From an uncultured Lachnospiraceae bacterium (GTDB lineage: Bacteria > Bacillota_A > Clostridia > Lachnospirales > Lachnospiraceae): DNA of 29,527 nucleotides. The stretch lies in assembly GCA_910587905.1 (NCBI GenBank), contig CAJUOF010000205.1:1-29527 (forward strand), given 5' to 3'. Under the pieces are notes generated by a model that was not told where the DNA came from, made no database searches, and saw only the letters and a program-made list of their open reading frames with translations. This document shows positions 15,901-23,699 of this stretch, piece by piece (position 1 is the stretch's first letter; each line of letters starts with the position of its first letter). A program made the position numbers and the translations under genes.

Positions 15901-15981
15901 ATGGTTTTCTGCCGAATTCGCCACTGCGTGACTGGGAATACTGAGTGATGAGAAATGAGAATGAATTGAAGGAGGTACTCC

Positions 15982-16872
15982 ATGAAGGGTATTATTCTTG
16001 CCGGGGGAAGCGGCACGCGCCTGTATCCGCTTACCAAGGTGACATCGAAACAGCTTCTGCCGATCTATGACAAGCCGATGATCTATTATCCGCTGTCCGT
16101 CCTGATGAATGCGGGCATCCGGGAGATCTTGATCATCTCCACGCCGGAGGACACGCCCCGGTTCGAATCCCTTCTGGGGGACGGCCATCAGTTCGGTATC
16201 GAGCTCTCCTATGCGGTGCAGCCGAGCCCCGACGGACTGGCCCAGGCATTTATCATCGGGGAGGAATTTATCGGGACGGACTCCGTCGCCATGGTGCTGG
16301 GGGACAACATTTTCCACGGCAACGGCCTGACCAGGAGGCTTCGGGAGGCGGCGGCCAAGGAGACCGGCGCCACGGTCTTCGGGTATTACGTGGACGACCC
16401 GGAGCGGTTCGGCATTGTGGAGTTTGACGAGGAGGGGAAGGCCATCTCCCTGGAGGAAAAGCCCGCCCATCCCAAATCCAATTACTGCGTAACCGGCCTG
16501 TATTTTTACGACAACCGGGTGGTGGAGTATGCGAAGAACCTGAAGCCCTCCGCCCGCGGCGAGCTGGAGATCACGGACCTCAACAAGATTTACCTGGAGA
16601 ACGGCGAGCTGGAGGTGACGCTGCTTGGGCAGGGCTTTACCTGGCTGGACACGGGGACCCATGAGTCTCTGGTGGACGCCACCAATTTTGTCAAGACCGT
16701 GGAGACCCACCAGCACCGGAAGATCGCCTGCCTGGAGGAGATCGCCTACCTCAGGGGCTGGATCAGCAGGGAGGAGCTGATGGAGACCTATGAGGTTCTC
16801 AAAAAAAATCAGTATGGTGCGTATTTAAAAGACGTCATGGACGGAAAATATATAGATAAGAAGTTTGACTAA
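15982..16872 (+). CDS. rfbA: Glucose-1-phosphate thymidylyltransferase
   Basis: A 296-residue RmlA. It joins dTTP and glucose-1-phosphate to give dTDP-glucose, the first step of dTDP-L-rhamnose synthesis. The N-terminus MKGIILAGGSGTRLYPLT with STSK-like TSKQLLPIYDKPMIYYPLS, the VLGDNIFHG metal site, FEEKP-like SLEEKPAHPKSNY and the C-terminal FTWLDTGTHESL are all standard. The length is normal for the short RmlA class. A perfect ribosome binding site, AAGGAGGT (15969-15976), precedes the ATG. It heads a run of five same-strand genes. The gene codes on a stretch with higher GC than the upstream LysM and DUF6128 genes. Confidence 0.97.
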   Translation: MKGIILAGGSGTRLYPLTKVTSKQLLPIYDKPMIYYPLSVLMNAGIREILIISTPEDTPRFESLLGDGHQFGIELSYAVQPSPDGLAQAFIIGEEFIGTDSVAMVLGDNIFHGNGLTRRLREAAAKETGATVFGYYVDDPERFGIVEFDEEGKAISLEEKPAHPKSNYCVTGLYFYDNRVVEYAKNLKPSARGELEITDLNKIYLENGELEVTLLGQGFTWLDTGTHESLVDATNFVKTVETHQHRKIACLEEIAYLRGWISREELMETYEVLKKNQYGAYLKDVMDGKYIDKKFD

Positions 16873-16887
16873 AGCGAGGAATGCGAA

Positions 16888-17913
16888 ATGAAGATTTTAG
16901 TGACGGGTGGCGCCGGGTTCATCGGCGGAAATTTTGTGCATTACATGGTGAACAAGTATCCGGAGGACGTGATCGTCAATCTGGACCTGCTCACCTATGC
17001 GGGGAACCTGGAGACCTTAAAGCCGGTGGAGGATGCGCCCAATTATAAGTTTGTGAAGGGCGACATCGCAGACCGGCCCTTTATCATGGACCTGTTTGAG
17101 AAGGAGCAGTTTGACGTGGTGGTCAATTTTGCGGCGGAGAGCCACGTGGACCGCTCGATCACCAACCCGGGCCTGTTCGTGCAGACCAACGTCATGGGGA
17201 CGCAGACGCTTCTGGACGCCTCCAGGCAGTTTGGCGTGAAGCGCTATCATCAGGTGTCCACCGACGAGGTTTACGGGGACCTGCCCCTGGACCGGCCGGA
17301 CCTGTTTTTCACGGAGGAGACGCCCCTTCATACGTCGAGTCCCTATTCGGCCAGCAAGGCGGGGGCCGACCTTTTGGTGTTGGCTTATTACCGGACCTTC
17401 GGGACGCCGGTGACGGTCTCCCGCTGCTCCAACAACTACGGCCCCTATCATTTTCCGGAGAAGCTGATCCCGCTTATGATCAGCCGGGCCCTGGCCGACG
17501 AGAGCCTCCCCGTCTACGGGAAGGGGGAGAACGTCCGTGACTGGCTCCATGTCTCGGACCACTGCGCCGCCATCGACCTGATCATCCGGAAGGGAAGGGT
17601 CGGGGAGGTTTACAACATCGGCGGCCACAACGAGCGGACCAACCTGGAGGTGGTGAAGACGATCCTTAAGGCCCTGGACAAGCCGGAGAGCCTGATCCAG
17701 TACGTGACGGACCGTCCGGGCCATGACAGGCGCTATGCCATCGACCCGACGAAGATCGAGACGGAGCTTGGCTGGGAGCCCAGGTACACCTTCGACACCG
17801 GTATTGCCATGACCATTCAGTGGTATCTGGACAACCAGGACTGGTGGAAGCATATCCTGAGCGGGGAGTACAGCAATTATTTTGAGAACATGTATGGAAA
17901 CCGCCTGCATTAA
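16888..17913 (+). CDS. rfbB: dTDP-glucose 4,6-dehydratase
   Basis: A 341-residue RmlB of the extended short-chain dehydrogenase family. It converts dTDP-glucose to dTDP-4-keto-6-deoxyglucose with bound NAD. The Rossmann motif is GGAGFIGGNF (about 7-16). The catalytic STDEVYGDL and YSASKAGADLL (Tyr and Lys) are present. The substrate region NNYGPYHFPEKLIPL is typical, and TDRPGHDRRYAIDPTKI closes the family signature. It lies 15 bases after rfbA with GAGGAA as ribosome binding site. Normally rfbC (the 3,5-epimerase) is found nearby; here rfbD follows directly. Confidence 0.96.
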   Translation: MKILVTGGAGFIGGNFVHYMVNKYPEDVIVNLDLLTYAGNLETLKPVEDAPNYKFVKGDIADRPFIMDLFEKEQFDVVVNFAAESHVDRSITNPGLFVQTNVMGTQTLLDASRQFGVKRYHQVSTDEVYGDLPLDRPDLFFTEETPLHTSSPYSASKAGADLLVLAYYRTFGTPVTVSRCSNNYGPYHFPEKLIPLMISRALADESLPVYGKGENVRDWLHVSDHCAAIDLIIRKGRVGEVYNIGGHNERTNLEVVKTILKALDKPESLIQYVTDRPGHDRRYAIDPTKIETELGWEPRYTFDTGIAMTIQWYLDNQDWWKHILSGEYSNYFENMYGNRLH

Positions 17914-17953
17914 GCGGTGCGGTGCGGAATAAAAATAGAGCAGGAGGCAGGGC

Positions 17954-18811
17954 ATGAAGGTATTGGTGACGGGCGTCAAGGGCCAGCTTGGCTATGACGT
18001 GATGAACGAGCTTGCGAAGCGCGGCATCGAGGGCGTCGGCGTGGACATCGAGGAGATGGACATCACGGACGCGGCGGCGGTCCGGGCGGTGATCACGGAG
18101 GCGAAAGTGGACGCGGTGATCCACTGCGCGGCGTTCACGGCGGTGGACGCGGCGGAGGAGAAGCTGGAACTTTGCAGGAAGATCAACGGCGGCGGCACGG
18201 AGAATATCGCGAAGGTCTGTAAGGATCTGGACCTCAAGATGATGTATATCAGCACGGACTATGTGTTTGACGGTGAGGGCGAGAGACCCTGGGAGCCGGA
18301 CGACGAGCGGAATCCCTTGAATGCCTACGGCCTGTCCAAGTATGACGGGGAGCTGGCCATTGAGGAGTACGTGGAGAAGTTCTTCACGGTGCGGATCGCC
18401 TGGGTGTTTGGCGTCAACGGCAAGAATTTCATCAAGACCATGCTGCGCCTGGGCGAGGCAAACGGGGCCGTCAGCGTGGTGGACGACCAGATCGGCTCCC
18501 CCACCTACACCTACGACCTGGCGAGACTTCTGGTGGATATGATCCAGACGGAGAAGTACGGAAGGTATCACGCCACCAACGAGGGTCTCTGCAGCTGGTA
18601 TGAGTTCGCCTGTGAGATCTTTAAGCAGGCGGGTATGGACGTGAAGGTGACGCCGGTGGACAGCGAGACCTACGGGAAGATGTTCCCCGCGGCCGCGAAG
18701 CGGCCGAAGAACAGCCGCATGGCGAAGGATAAGCTGGAGGCCAACGGATTTGAGCGGCTTCCCGCGTGGCAGGACGCCCTCTCCCGGTATCTGGAGATCA
18801 TCAGAAAATAA
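17954..18811 (+). CDS. rfbD: dTDP-4-dehydrorhamnose reductase
   Basis: A 285-residue RmlD, the NAD(P)H-dependent last step to dTDP-L-rhamnose. Motifs: VTGVKGQLGYDV nucleotide loop, CAAFTAVDAAEE, ISTDYVFDGEGERPW, YGLSKYDGE (catalytic Tyr and Lys) and DDQIGSPTYT. AGGAGG (17942-17947) sits 6 bases before the ATG. Its substrate needs the 3,5-epimerase RfbC, which is not encoded between rfbB and rfbD or elsewhere in the window, so that enzyme must be encoded elsewhere or the sugar differs. Confidence 0.95.
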   Translation: MKVLVTGVKGQLGYDVMNELAKRGIEGVGVDIEEMDITDAAAVRAVITEAKVDAVIHCAAFTAVDAAEEKLELCRKINGGGTENIAKVCKDLDLKMMYISTDYVFDGEGERPWEPDDERNPLNAYGLSKYDGELAIEEYVEKFFTVRIAWVFGVNGKNFIKTMLRLGEANGAVSVVDDQIGSPTYTYDLARLLVDMIQTEKYGRYHATNEGLCSWYEFACEIFKQAGMDVKVTPVDSETYGKMFPAAAKRPKNSRMAKDKLEANGFERLPAWQDALSRYLEIIRK

Positions 18812-18840
18812 AGTGGGTTATAACTGGACAGGAGCAGGAG

Positions 18841-20190
18841 ATGGGTAAGTATTTTGGAACGGACGGCTTCCGGGGGGAGGCCAACCGGGTTTTGACGGTG
18901 GAGCACGCCTACAAGGTGGGGCGGTTCCTGGGATGGTATTACGGGGCCAGGACGGGAAGCAAGTGCCGGGTGGTCATCGGCAAGGATACCAGGCGCAGCA
19001 GCTACATGTTTGAGTATTCTCTGGTGGCGGGGTTCACGGCTTCCGGGGCGGACGCCTGCCTGCTCCATGTGACCACCACGCCCAGCGTGTCCTACGTGGT
19101 GCGGACGGAGGATTTTGACTGCGGGATCATGATCTCTGCCAGCCACAATCCCTTCTATGACAATGGGATCAAGGTGTTGAACGGCAGGGGGGAGAAGCTG
19201 GACGAGGAGGTGACGGCCCAGATCGAAGCTTACATCGACGGGGAATCCGGGGAGATTCCCTTTGCGGTGAAGGAGGGGATCGGCCGGGCTTCGGATTATT
19301 CCCAGGGAAGGAACCGGTATATCGGCTATCTGATCTCTCTGGCGGTTCGTTCGTTCAAGAATATGCGGGTGGGGCTGGACTGCTCCAACGGCAGCGCTTT
19401 CTCCATTGCCAAGAGCGTCTTTGACGCCCTGGGTGCCAAGACCTATGTGATCAACAACGAGCCCGACGGGACCAACATCAACCGAAACTGCGGTTCCACC
19501 CACATCGAAGTACTCCAGAAATTCGTGGTGGAGAACGGCCTGGACGTGGGCTTTGCCTACGACGGCGACGCAGACCGGTGCATCGCCGTGGACGAGAACG
19601 GCCGGGTGGTGGACGGAGACCTGATCCTCTATGTCTGCGGCCTTTACATGAAGGAGCGGGGGATGCTGGACACCAACACGGTGGTGACCACCGTCATGTC
19701 CAACATCGGGCTCTACAAGGCCTTTGACATCGCCGGCATCCGCTATGAGAAGACAGACGTGGGCGACCGGTTTGTCTACGAGAACATGGTGAACAACGGG
19801 CACCGCCTGGGCGGTGAGCAGTCGGGGCATATCATTTTCAGCAAGTACGCCTCCACGGGAGACGGCATCTTAACTTCCTTAAAACTGATGGAGGTCATGC
19901 TGGAGAAAAAAGAAACCTTGGGGAAACTGACCTCCCCGGTGGAAATCTATCCCCAGCTCCTCAAGAATATCCGGGTGAAGGATAAGCCGGCCGCCAGGGC
20001 GGATCAGGACGTGCAGGCTGCGGTGGCCGAGGTGGAGAAGGCTCTCGGGAATGACGGCCGGATCCTGGTTCGGGAGAGCGGCACGGAGCCGGTGATCCGG
20101 GTCATGGTGGAGGCGAGGACCGACGAGCTTTGTGAAAAATATGTATCTCAGGTCCTGGAAGTCATCAGGGCAAAAGGACATGAAGAATAA
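18841..20190 (+). CDS. glmM: Phosphoglucosamine mutase (GlmM-type)
   Basis: A 449-residue alpha-D-phosphohexomutase. The N-terminus MGKYFGTDGFRGEAN, the active phosphoserine loop ISASHNPFYDNG (Ser about 101), the metal loop DGDADRC, the sugar loop GEQSGHI and the phosphate loop RESGTEPVIRVMVEA are all intact. FGTDGFRG and the family length favour GlmM, which makes glucosamine-1-phosphate for UDP-GlcNAc, over a phosphomannomutase. ATG at 18841 is chosen with AGGAG at 18830-18834; the open frame extends further upstream over the end of rfbD. It follows rfbD and is overlapped by the VanZ-like gene by 11 bases. Confidence 0.9.
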   Translation: MGKYFGTDGFRGEANRVLTVEHAYKVGRFLGWYYGARTGSKCRVVIGKDTRRSSYMFEYSLVAGFTASGADACLLHVTTTPSVSYVVRTEDFDCGIMISASHNPFYDNGIKVLNGRGEKLDEEVTAQIEAYIDGESGEIPFAVKEGIGRASDYSQGRNRYIGYLISLAVRSFKNMRVGLDCSNGSAFSIAKSVFDALGAKTYVINNEPDGTNINRNCGSTHIEVLQKFVVENGLDVGFAYDGDADRCIAVDENGRVVDGDLILYVCGLYMKERGMLDTNTVVTTVMSNIGLYKAFDIAGIRYEKTDVGDRFVYENMVNNGHRLGGEQSGHIIFSKYASTGDGILTSLKLMEVMLEKKETLGKLTSPVEIYPQLLKNIRVKDKPAARADQDVQAAVAEVEKALGNDGRILVRESGTEPVIRVMVEARTDELCEKYVSQVLEVIRAKGHEE

Positions 20191-20608
20191 GAAGAGATTG
20201 TGGAGGCGCTGGATTTTTCTGGCGCTCTCCCTTTTGTGGATGGCGGTGATCTTTTATTTTTCCGGGCAGACCGGCAGCGAGTCCGGGGCTCTCAGCAGTT
20301 CTTTTTCCGGTTTTCTCGGCCTGCCGGAGTGGCTGATCCGCAAGGGCGCCCACGTGGCCGAATACGGCGCCCTCGGCTTTTTCCTCTTCGGCTTTTTCGA
20401 TACCTTTCCCCGGAAGGGCATGTGGCTTGCCTCCTGGGGAACGGCCGTCCTCTATGCTGCCACCGACGAACTGCACCAGATGTTTTCCTCCGGACGCACC
20501 CCCGCCCTCCGGGACGTGTGCATCGACGCCGCCGGAGCCGCCCTGGGCGTGGCCGTCCTGTACCTGCTCACGGCTTTCCTGCGCCGCCGTGGGCATCCGC
20601 CAGAGTAA
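20180..20608 (+). CDS. VanZ-like membrane protein
   Basis: A 142-residue protein with a basic start (MKNKKRLWRR) and four predicted membrane segments. The VanZ-family signatures are present: FYFSGQTGSESG, RKGAHVAEYGALGFFLF, and DELHQMFSSGRTPALRDVCIDAAGAALG. ATG at 20180 overlaps the end of glmM by 11 bases and has AGGG plus AAAAGGA just upstream, inside glmM. VanZ-like proteins are widespread in Firmicutes and in most cases are not tied to glycopeptide resistance; the function is unknown. No other van genes are present. It is followed by the repeat-rich gene-free region. Confidence 0.88.
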   Translation: MKNKKRLWRRWIFLALSLLWMAVIFYFSGQTGSESGALSSSFSGFLGLPEWLIRKGAHVAEYGALGFFLFGFFDTFPRKGMWLASWGTAVLYAATDELHQMFSSGRTPALRDVCIDAAGAALGVAVLYLLTAFLRRRGHPPE

Positions 20609-20678
20609 CCTTCCAGGCATCCGCTGCCCCCCGCAGCCGCCGGGAAGGCCCTGCGGATCTTGCGGCCGTGTCGCCGCC

Positions 20679-20940
20679 CATGGCCCCTAGCGCCAGAACA
20701 GGAAGAAGGCCGATTCTTTCCCACCTGTCCCTGAATGGGAACGCCTGGCGTCTGTCCCCCGCGGACGATAGGAAGGTTTTGCAGGTCTTGCGGGCGAGCC
20801 GCAGATATCATGGCCCCTAGCGCCAGAACAGGAAGAAGGCCGATTCTTTCCCACCCGTCCCTGAATGGGAACGCCTGGAGTCTGCTCCTCGCAGACGATA
20901 GGAAGGTTTTGCAGATTTTGCTGCGGCTAGCGCAGGCAAT
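20679..20940 (+). repeat. Two tandem direct copies of a 130-bp repeat
   Basis: Copy 1 (20679-20808) and copy 2 (20809-20940) align at an exact 130-base offset. Both begin CATGGCCCCTAGCGCCAG, continue with GGAAGAAGGCCGATTCTTTC (20701 and 20831) and share GGGAACGCCTGG and GATAGGAAGGTTTTGCAG. They differ at scattered positions and more at their 3' ends. A third, decayed partial copy of the unit's end lies at about 20642-20690 (GGAAGG, TCTTGCGG, CCATGGCCC). Confidence 0.8.
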
Positions 20941-21078
20941 TTCAGTCGACCCGGTTTGATGGAGGTGAAATTGCCTGTAATAGGCGACGCAGCAAAATCA
21001 AAAAACCGACGTGTCTGCGGGGAGCAGACTCCAGGCGTTCCCCGGCGGAACCTTGAAGGAAAGAACCGGTCTTCTTCC
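20831..21078. repeat. Large inverted repeat (arms about 113 bp, 21-bp centre)
   Basis: The left arm 20831-20944 (direct copy 2) pairs with the right arm 20966-21078. The innermost 12 bases are perfect (CAGGCAATTTCA at 20933-20944, TGAAATTGCCTG at 20966-20977). Further out, GATTTTGCTGCG, GCAGAC, CTGGAGTCTGCTCC, GGGAACGCC, TTCTTTCC and GGAAGAAG all have their complements in order. The outermost CATGGCCCC part of the unit is not mirrored. RNA from either strand would fold into one long hairpin. No transposase and no clear target duplication were found, so its class is open. Confidence 0.75.
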
Positions 21079-21114
21079 GTCACTTAACCATCAACCCACA
21101 GAAAGGAATTTATT

Positions 21115-22167
21115 ATGAAACCCTGGGAAGCAAACTTCCGAAACGTGACTCCCTACGTTCCCGGCGAACAGCCGAAACAGACAGGCGTAATCAAACTGAA
21201 TACCAACGAAAACCCTTATGGCCCCTCCCCGGCGGTGAAAAAGGCGCTGGAGGACTTTGACACGGAACGTCTGCGCCTGTACCCGGACCCTGCCTCCCAG
21301 GTGCTGGTAGATGCCCTGGCGAAGCGGTACGGCCTTGGGACGGACCAGGTCTTCGTGGGAGTCGGCTCCGACGACGTCCTCGCCATGTCCTTTCTGACCT
21401 TTTTCAATTCCGGCAAGCCCATTTTGTTTCCGGATATTTCCTACTCTTTCTACAGCGTGTGGGCGGAGCTTTACAGGATCCCTTATGAGCGGCCGGCCCT
21501 GGACGAGACGTTTCGGATTAGGAAAGAGGACTATTATAAGGAGAACGGCGGCGTGATTTTCCCGAATCCCAATGCGCCTACCTCCCTGGCCCTGGGCCTT
21601 GCGGAGGTGGAGGATATTGTTGCCCACAACCAGAAGTCGGTGGTTATCGTGGACGAGGCGTATATTGATTTCGGAGGGGAGTCGGCCCTCGGGCTCTTGT
21701 CCAGATACGAAAATCTGCTGGTGGTGCAGACTTTTTCCAAGTCCCGCTCCATGGCGGGCCTCCGTATCGGTTACGCCATGGGGGCGCCGGCGCTTATCCG
21801 GGCATTGAACGACGTGAAGTATTCTTTTAATTCTTACACCATGAACCAGACTTCCCTGGTCCTCGGGACGGCAGCCCTGGAGGATGAGGCATATTTCCGG
21901 GAGACAGTCGGAAAGATACGGGCCACCAGGGAGCGGGCGAAGGAGCGGCTTTCGGACCTGGGCTTTGTCTGCCCGGAGCCTTCCGCCAACTTTATCTTCG
22001 CCGGCCGGCCGGGAACGGACGCGAAAGCGCTTTTTGATGCCTTGAGGGAGAAAAACATTTACGTCCGGCATTTTGACGGGCCGAGAATCGGGGATTATCT
22101 TCGTATTACCATCGGCACCGACGAACAGATGGAGCGATTGTTTGAGTTTTTGGAAAATTATTTATGA
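21115..22167 (+). CDS. hisC: Histidinol-phosphate aminotransferase (HisC-type)
   Basis: A 350-residue fold-type I PLP aminotransferase. It shows the HisC N-terminus with KLNTNENPYGPSPAV, the cofactor-contact FPNPNAPTSLAL, VVIVDEAYIDFGG, and the Schiff-base lysine in TFSKSRSMAGLRIGYAMG. A C-terminal arginine region (YLRITIGTDEQMERL) matches substrate carboxylate or phosphate binding. The reaction is histidinol phosphate formation from imidazole acetol phosphate with glutamate. No other his genes are adjacent, so it stands alone and could also serve another amino acid. The ribosome binding site is AAAGGAA ending 7 bases before ATG. Its promoter was not recognised within the repeat region. Confidence 0.9.
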   Translation: MKPWEANFRNVTPYVPGEQPKQTGVIKLNTNENPYGPSPAVKKALEDFDTERLRLYPDPASQVLVDALAKRYGLGTDQVFVGVGSDDVLAMSFLTFFNSGKPILFPDISYSFYSVWAELYRIPYERPALDETFRIRKEDYYKENGGVIFPNPNAPTSLALGLAEVEDIVAHNQKSVVIVDEAYIDFGGESALGLLSRYENLLVVQTFSKSRSMAGLRIGYAMGAPALIRALNDVKYSFNSYTMNQTSLVLGTAALEDEAYFRETVGKIRATRERAKERLSDLGFVCPEPSANFIFAGRPGTDAKALFDALREKNIYVRHFDGPRIGDYLRITIGTDEQMERLFEFLENYL

Positions 22168-22183
22168 CGATGTCTGCAAACGA

Positions 22184-22212
22184 TTGACAAAATGGAAATG
22201 CCCTGTTATCAT
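22184..22212 (+). promoter_or_regulatory. Strong SigA-type promoter of glnA
   Basis: A perfect -35 TTGACA (22184-22189), 17 bases, and TATCAT (22207-22212). The expected start is near 22219, leaving a leader of about 110 bases before the glnA ATG. Confidence 0.8.
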
Positions 22213-22218
22213 CTATAT

Positions 22219-22260
22219 GAGAACAAGGGCGTTTCTTCTTTTAGGGAAGTGCGCCCTTTT
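22219..22260 (+). promoter_or_regulatory. Structured glnA leader: alternative hairpins, possible ANTAR-controlled antiterminator
   Basis: Two exclusive folds are visible. Fold A: GAGAAC (22219-22224) pairs with GTTTCTT (22231-22237, one bulged T), giving a six-base loop AAGGGC with A at loop position 1 and G at position 4, as described for ANTAR target hairpins. Fold B: AAGGGCG (22225-22231) pairs with CGCCCTT (22252-22258) running into TTTT (22257-22260), a terminator-like hairpin that uses the loop of fold A. A second short hairpin can form around 22259-22272. The expected second hexaloop hairpin of an ANTAR target was not found, so this is suggestive only. Confidence 0.35.
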
Positions 22261-22328
22261 CCTGTGCAGGGGATCTCATATTTCGCAATCGTTTATTACT
22301 TTCTGAATAAAAAAAGGAGTTTTATCAT

Positions 22329-23669
22329 ATGAGTGAAAACAGGTATACCAGGGAGGACGTGATCCGGCTGGCGGGCGAGGAGGACGTGGAGTTTGTCCGC
22401 CTGCAGTTTCCGGACATGTTTGGAGTCCTGAAAAACATGGCCATCACGGTGAGCCAGTTGGAGAGGGCACTCAACAACGAATGCAGTTTTGACGGTATTT
22501 CCGTGAACCGTTACGGGGAGTTTGCCAGGACCGACCTCTTTCTCAGGCCGGATCTGGACACCTTTGAAATCTTTCCCTGGCGGCCCAAGCAGGGGAAGGT
22601 GGCCAGGCTGATCTGCGATGTGTACAATGTGGACGGGACACCCTATGCCGCCGATACCCGCCTGGCTTTAAAGCGGGTACTGGAAAAGGCAAAGCGGATG
22701 GGGTATGTGTTCAAGGTGGGACCGGAGTGCGAGTTTTTTCTGTTTCAGATCGACGACGACGGGAAGCCGACCACGGTCACTTATGAGCAGGCGGGGTATT
22801 TTGACGTAGGCCCCGTGGATTTTGCGGAGAACGTGCGCCGGGACATTGTGCTGAACCTGGAGGATATGGGATTTGAAGTTCGCTCTTCCCACCATGAGAA
22901 AGCGCCGGGACAGCACGAGATCGACTTCAAATACAGCGAGGCTTTGAAGACGGCGGACAATCTTCTGACGTTTAAGATGACCGTAAAGTCCATCGCCAAG
23001 CGCCACGGCCTTCATGCGACTTTCATGCCCAAGCCCAAGTCGGATGTGGATGGGTCCGGCATGCATATCAACATGTCCCTCTGGGACGAAGAGGGAAGAA
23101 ACGTCTTTTATGACGGGGAGGACAAATACAGGCTCAGCCGGACGGCCAGACAGTTCATGGCGGGGATCCTCAGACATATCCGGGCTATTACGGCCCTCAC
23201 GAATCCCCTCGTGAATTCTTACAAGAGGCTGGTGCCGGGCTTTGAGGCGCCGGTTTATGCCACCTGGTCGGCGGAGACGGTGTTTGCGCTGCTTCGGGTG
23301 CCGGCCGTCATGGGGGAACATGCCAAGCTGGAGCTTCGCTCTCCCGATCCCACCGCAAATCCGTATCTCGTGTTTGCCGCCTGTCTGGCAGCGGGACTTG
23401 AGGGGATCGAAAAGGAGCTGGAGCTTTGTCCCAGCGTGGATGTGAACGTGTCTGCCTGGACGGACGAGGAGCGGAAGACGCTTGACATTGAGCGGCTTCC
23501 CAAAAATATGTGCGAGGCCATCGACGCCCTGGAGGCCGACGAGTTCATTGCGGGAGTCATGGGGGAATCTCTGGCAAAACAGTATATTGATGCAAAGCGA
23601 AAAGAATGGGATACTTATCGCAGACAGGTGACGGAATGGGAGACGAGAGAATACCTGAACCGCTACTAG
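22329..23669 (+). CDS. glnA: Glutamine synthetase, type I
   Basis: A 446-residue GSI. It makes glutamine from glutamate, ammonia and ATP in the cytoplasm as a dodecamer. Visible signatures: the N-terminal beta-grasp (VEFVRLQFPDMFGVLKNMAI), VGPECEFFLF metal ligands, GQHEIDFKY, HATFMPKPKSDVDGSGMHIN, and NSYKRLVPGFEAPVYATWS, followed by the LELRSPDPTANPYL arginine loop. The length (about 445) fits the GSI-alpha form of Gram-positives, which lacks the adenylylation loop. AAGGAG (22314-22319) precedes ATG by 9 bases. The gene has its own promoter and a structured leader, and is followed 30 bases later by an ANTAR regulator gene, consistent with a nitrogen-control unit. Confidence 0.97.
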   Translation: MSENRYTREDVIRLAGEEDVEFVRLQFPDMFGVLKNMAITVSQLERALNNECSFDGISVNRYGEFARTDLFLRPDLDTFEIFPWRPKQGKVARLICDVYNVDGTPYAADTRLALKRVLEKAKRMGYVFKVGPECEFFLFQIDDDGKPTTVTYEQAGYFDVGPVDFAENVRRDIVLNLEDMGFEVRSSHHEKAPGQHEIDFKYSEALKTADNLLTFKMTVKSIAKRHGLHATFMPKPKSDVDGSGMHINMSLWDEEGRNVFYDGEDKYRLSRTARQFMAGILRHIRAITALTNPLVNSYKRLVPGFEAPVYATWSAETVFALLRVPAVMGEHAKLELRSPDPTANPYLVFAACLAAGLEGIEKELELCPSVDVNVSAWTDEERKTLDIERLPKNMCEAIDALEADEFIAGVMGESLAKQYIDAKRKEWDTYRRQVTEWETREYLNRY

Positions 23670-23699
23670 GTTCCCCATATGTGGCTGGGAGGTGACAGC

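Larger units (their letters stand above)
20609..21114. other. Gene-free region filled with palindromic repeats
   Basis: About 500 bases without a supported gene. Open frames exist on both strands (for example 20817-21083 on the minus strand) but they are read-through of repeated DNA with no ribosome binding site. The contents are the two direct copies, the partial copy and the inverted copy described separately. Only the last 15 bases, with AAAGGAA, belong to the hisC start. Confidence 0.6.

Noticed and set aside
20180..20608. VanZ-like gene as a glycopeptide resistance marker
   Set aside because: No vanH, vanA, vanX or vanRS genes are present, and VanZ-like proteins are common in Firmicutes without resistance.
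20817..21083. 88-codon minus-strand open frame and similar frames in the repeat region
   Set aside because: They are translations of the inverted and direct repeat copies, have no ribosome binding site and match no family.
22219..22328. T-box or other large riboswitch before glnA
   Set aside because: The leader is only about 110 bases and shows no T-box sequence or specifier loop; only small hairpins are present.
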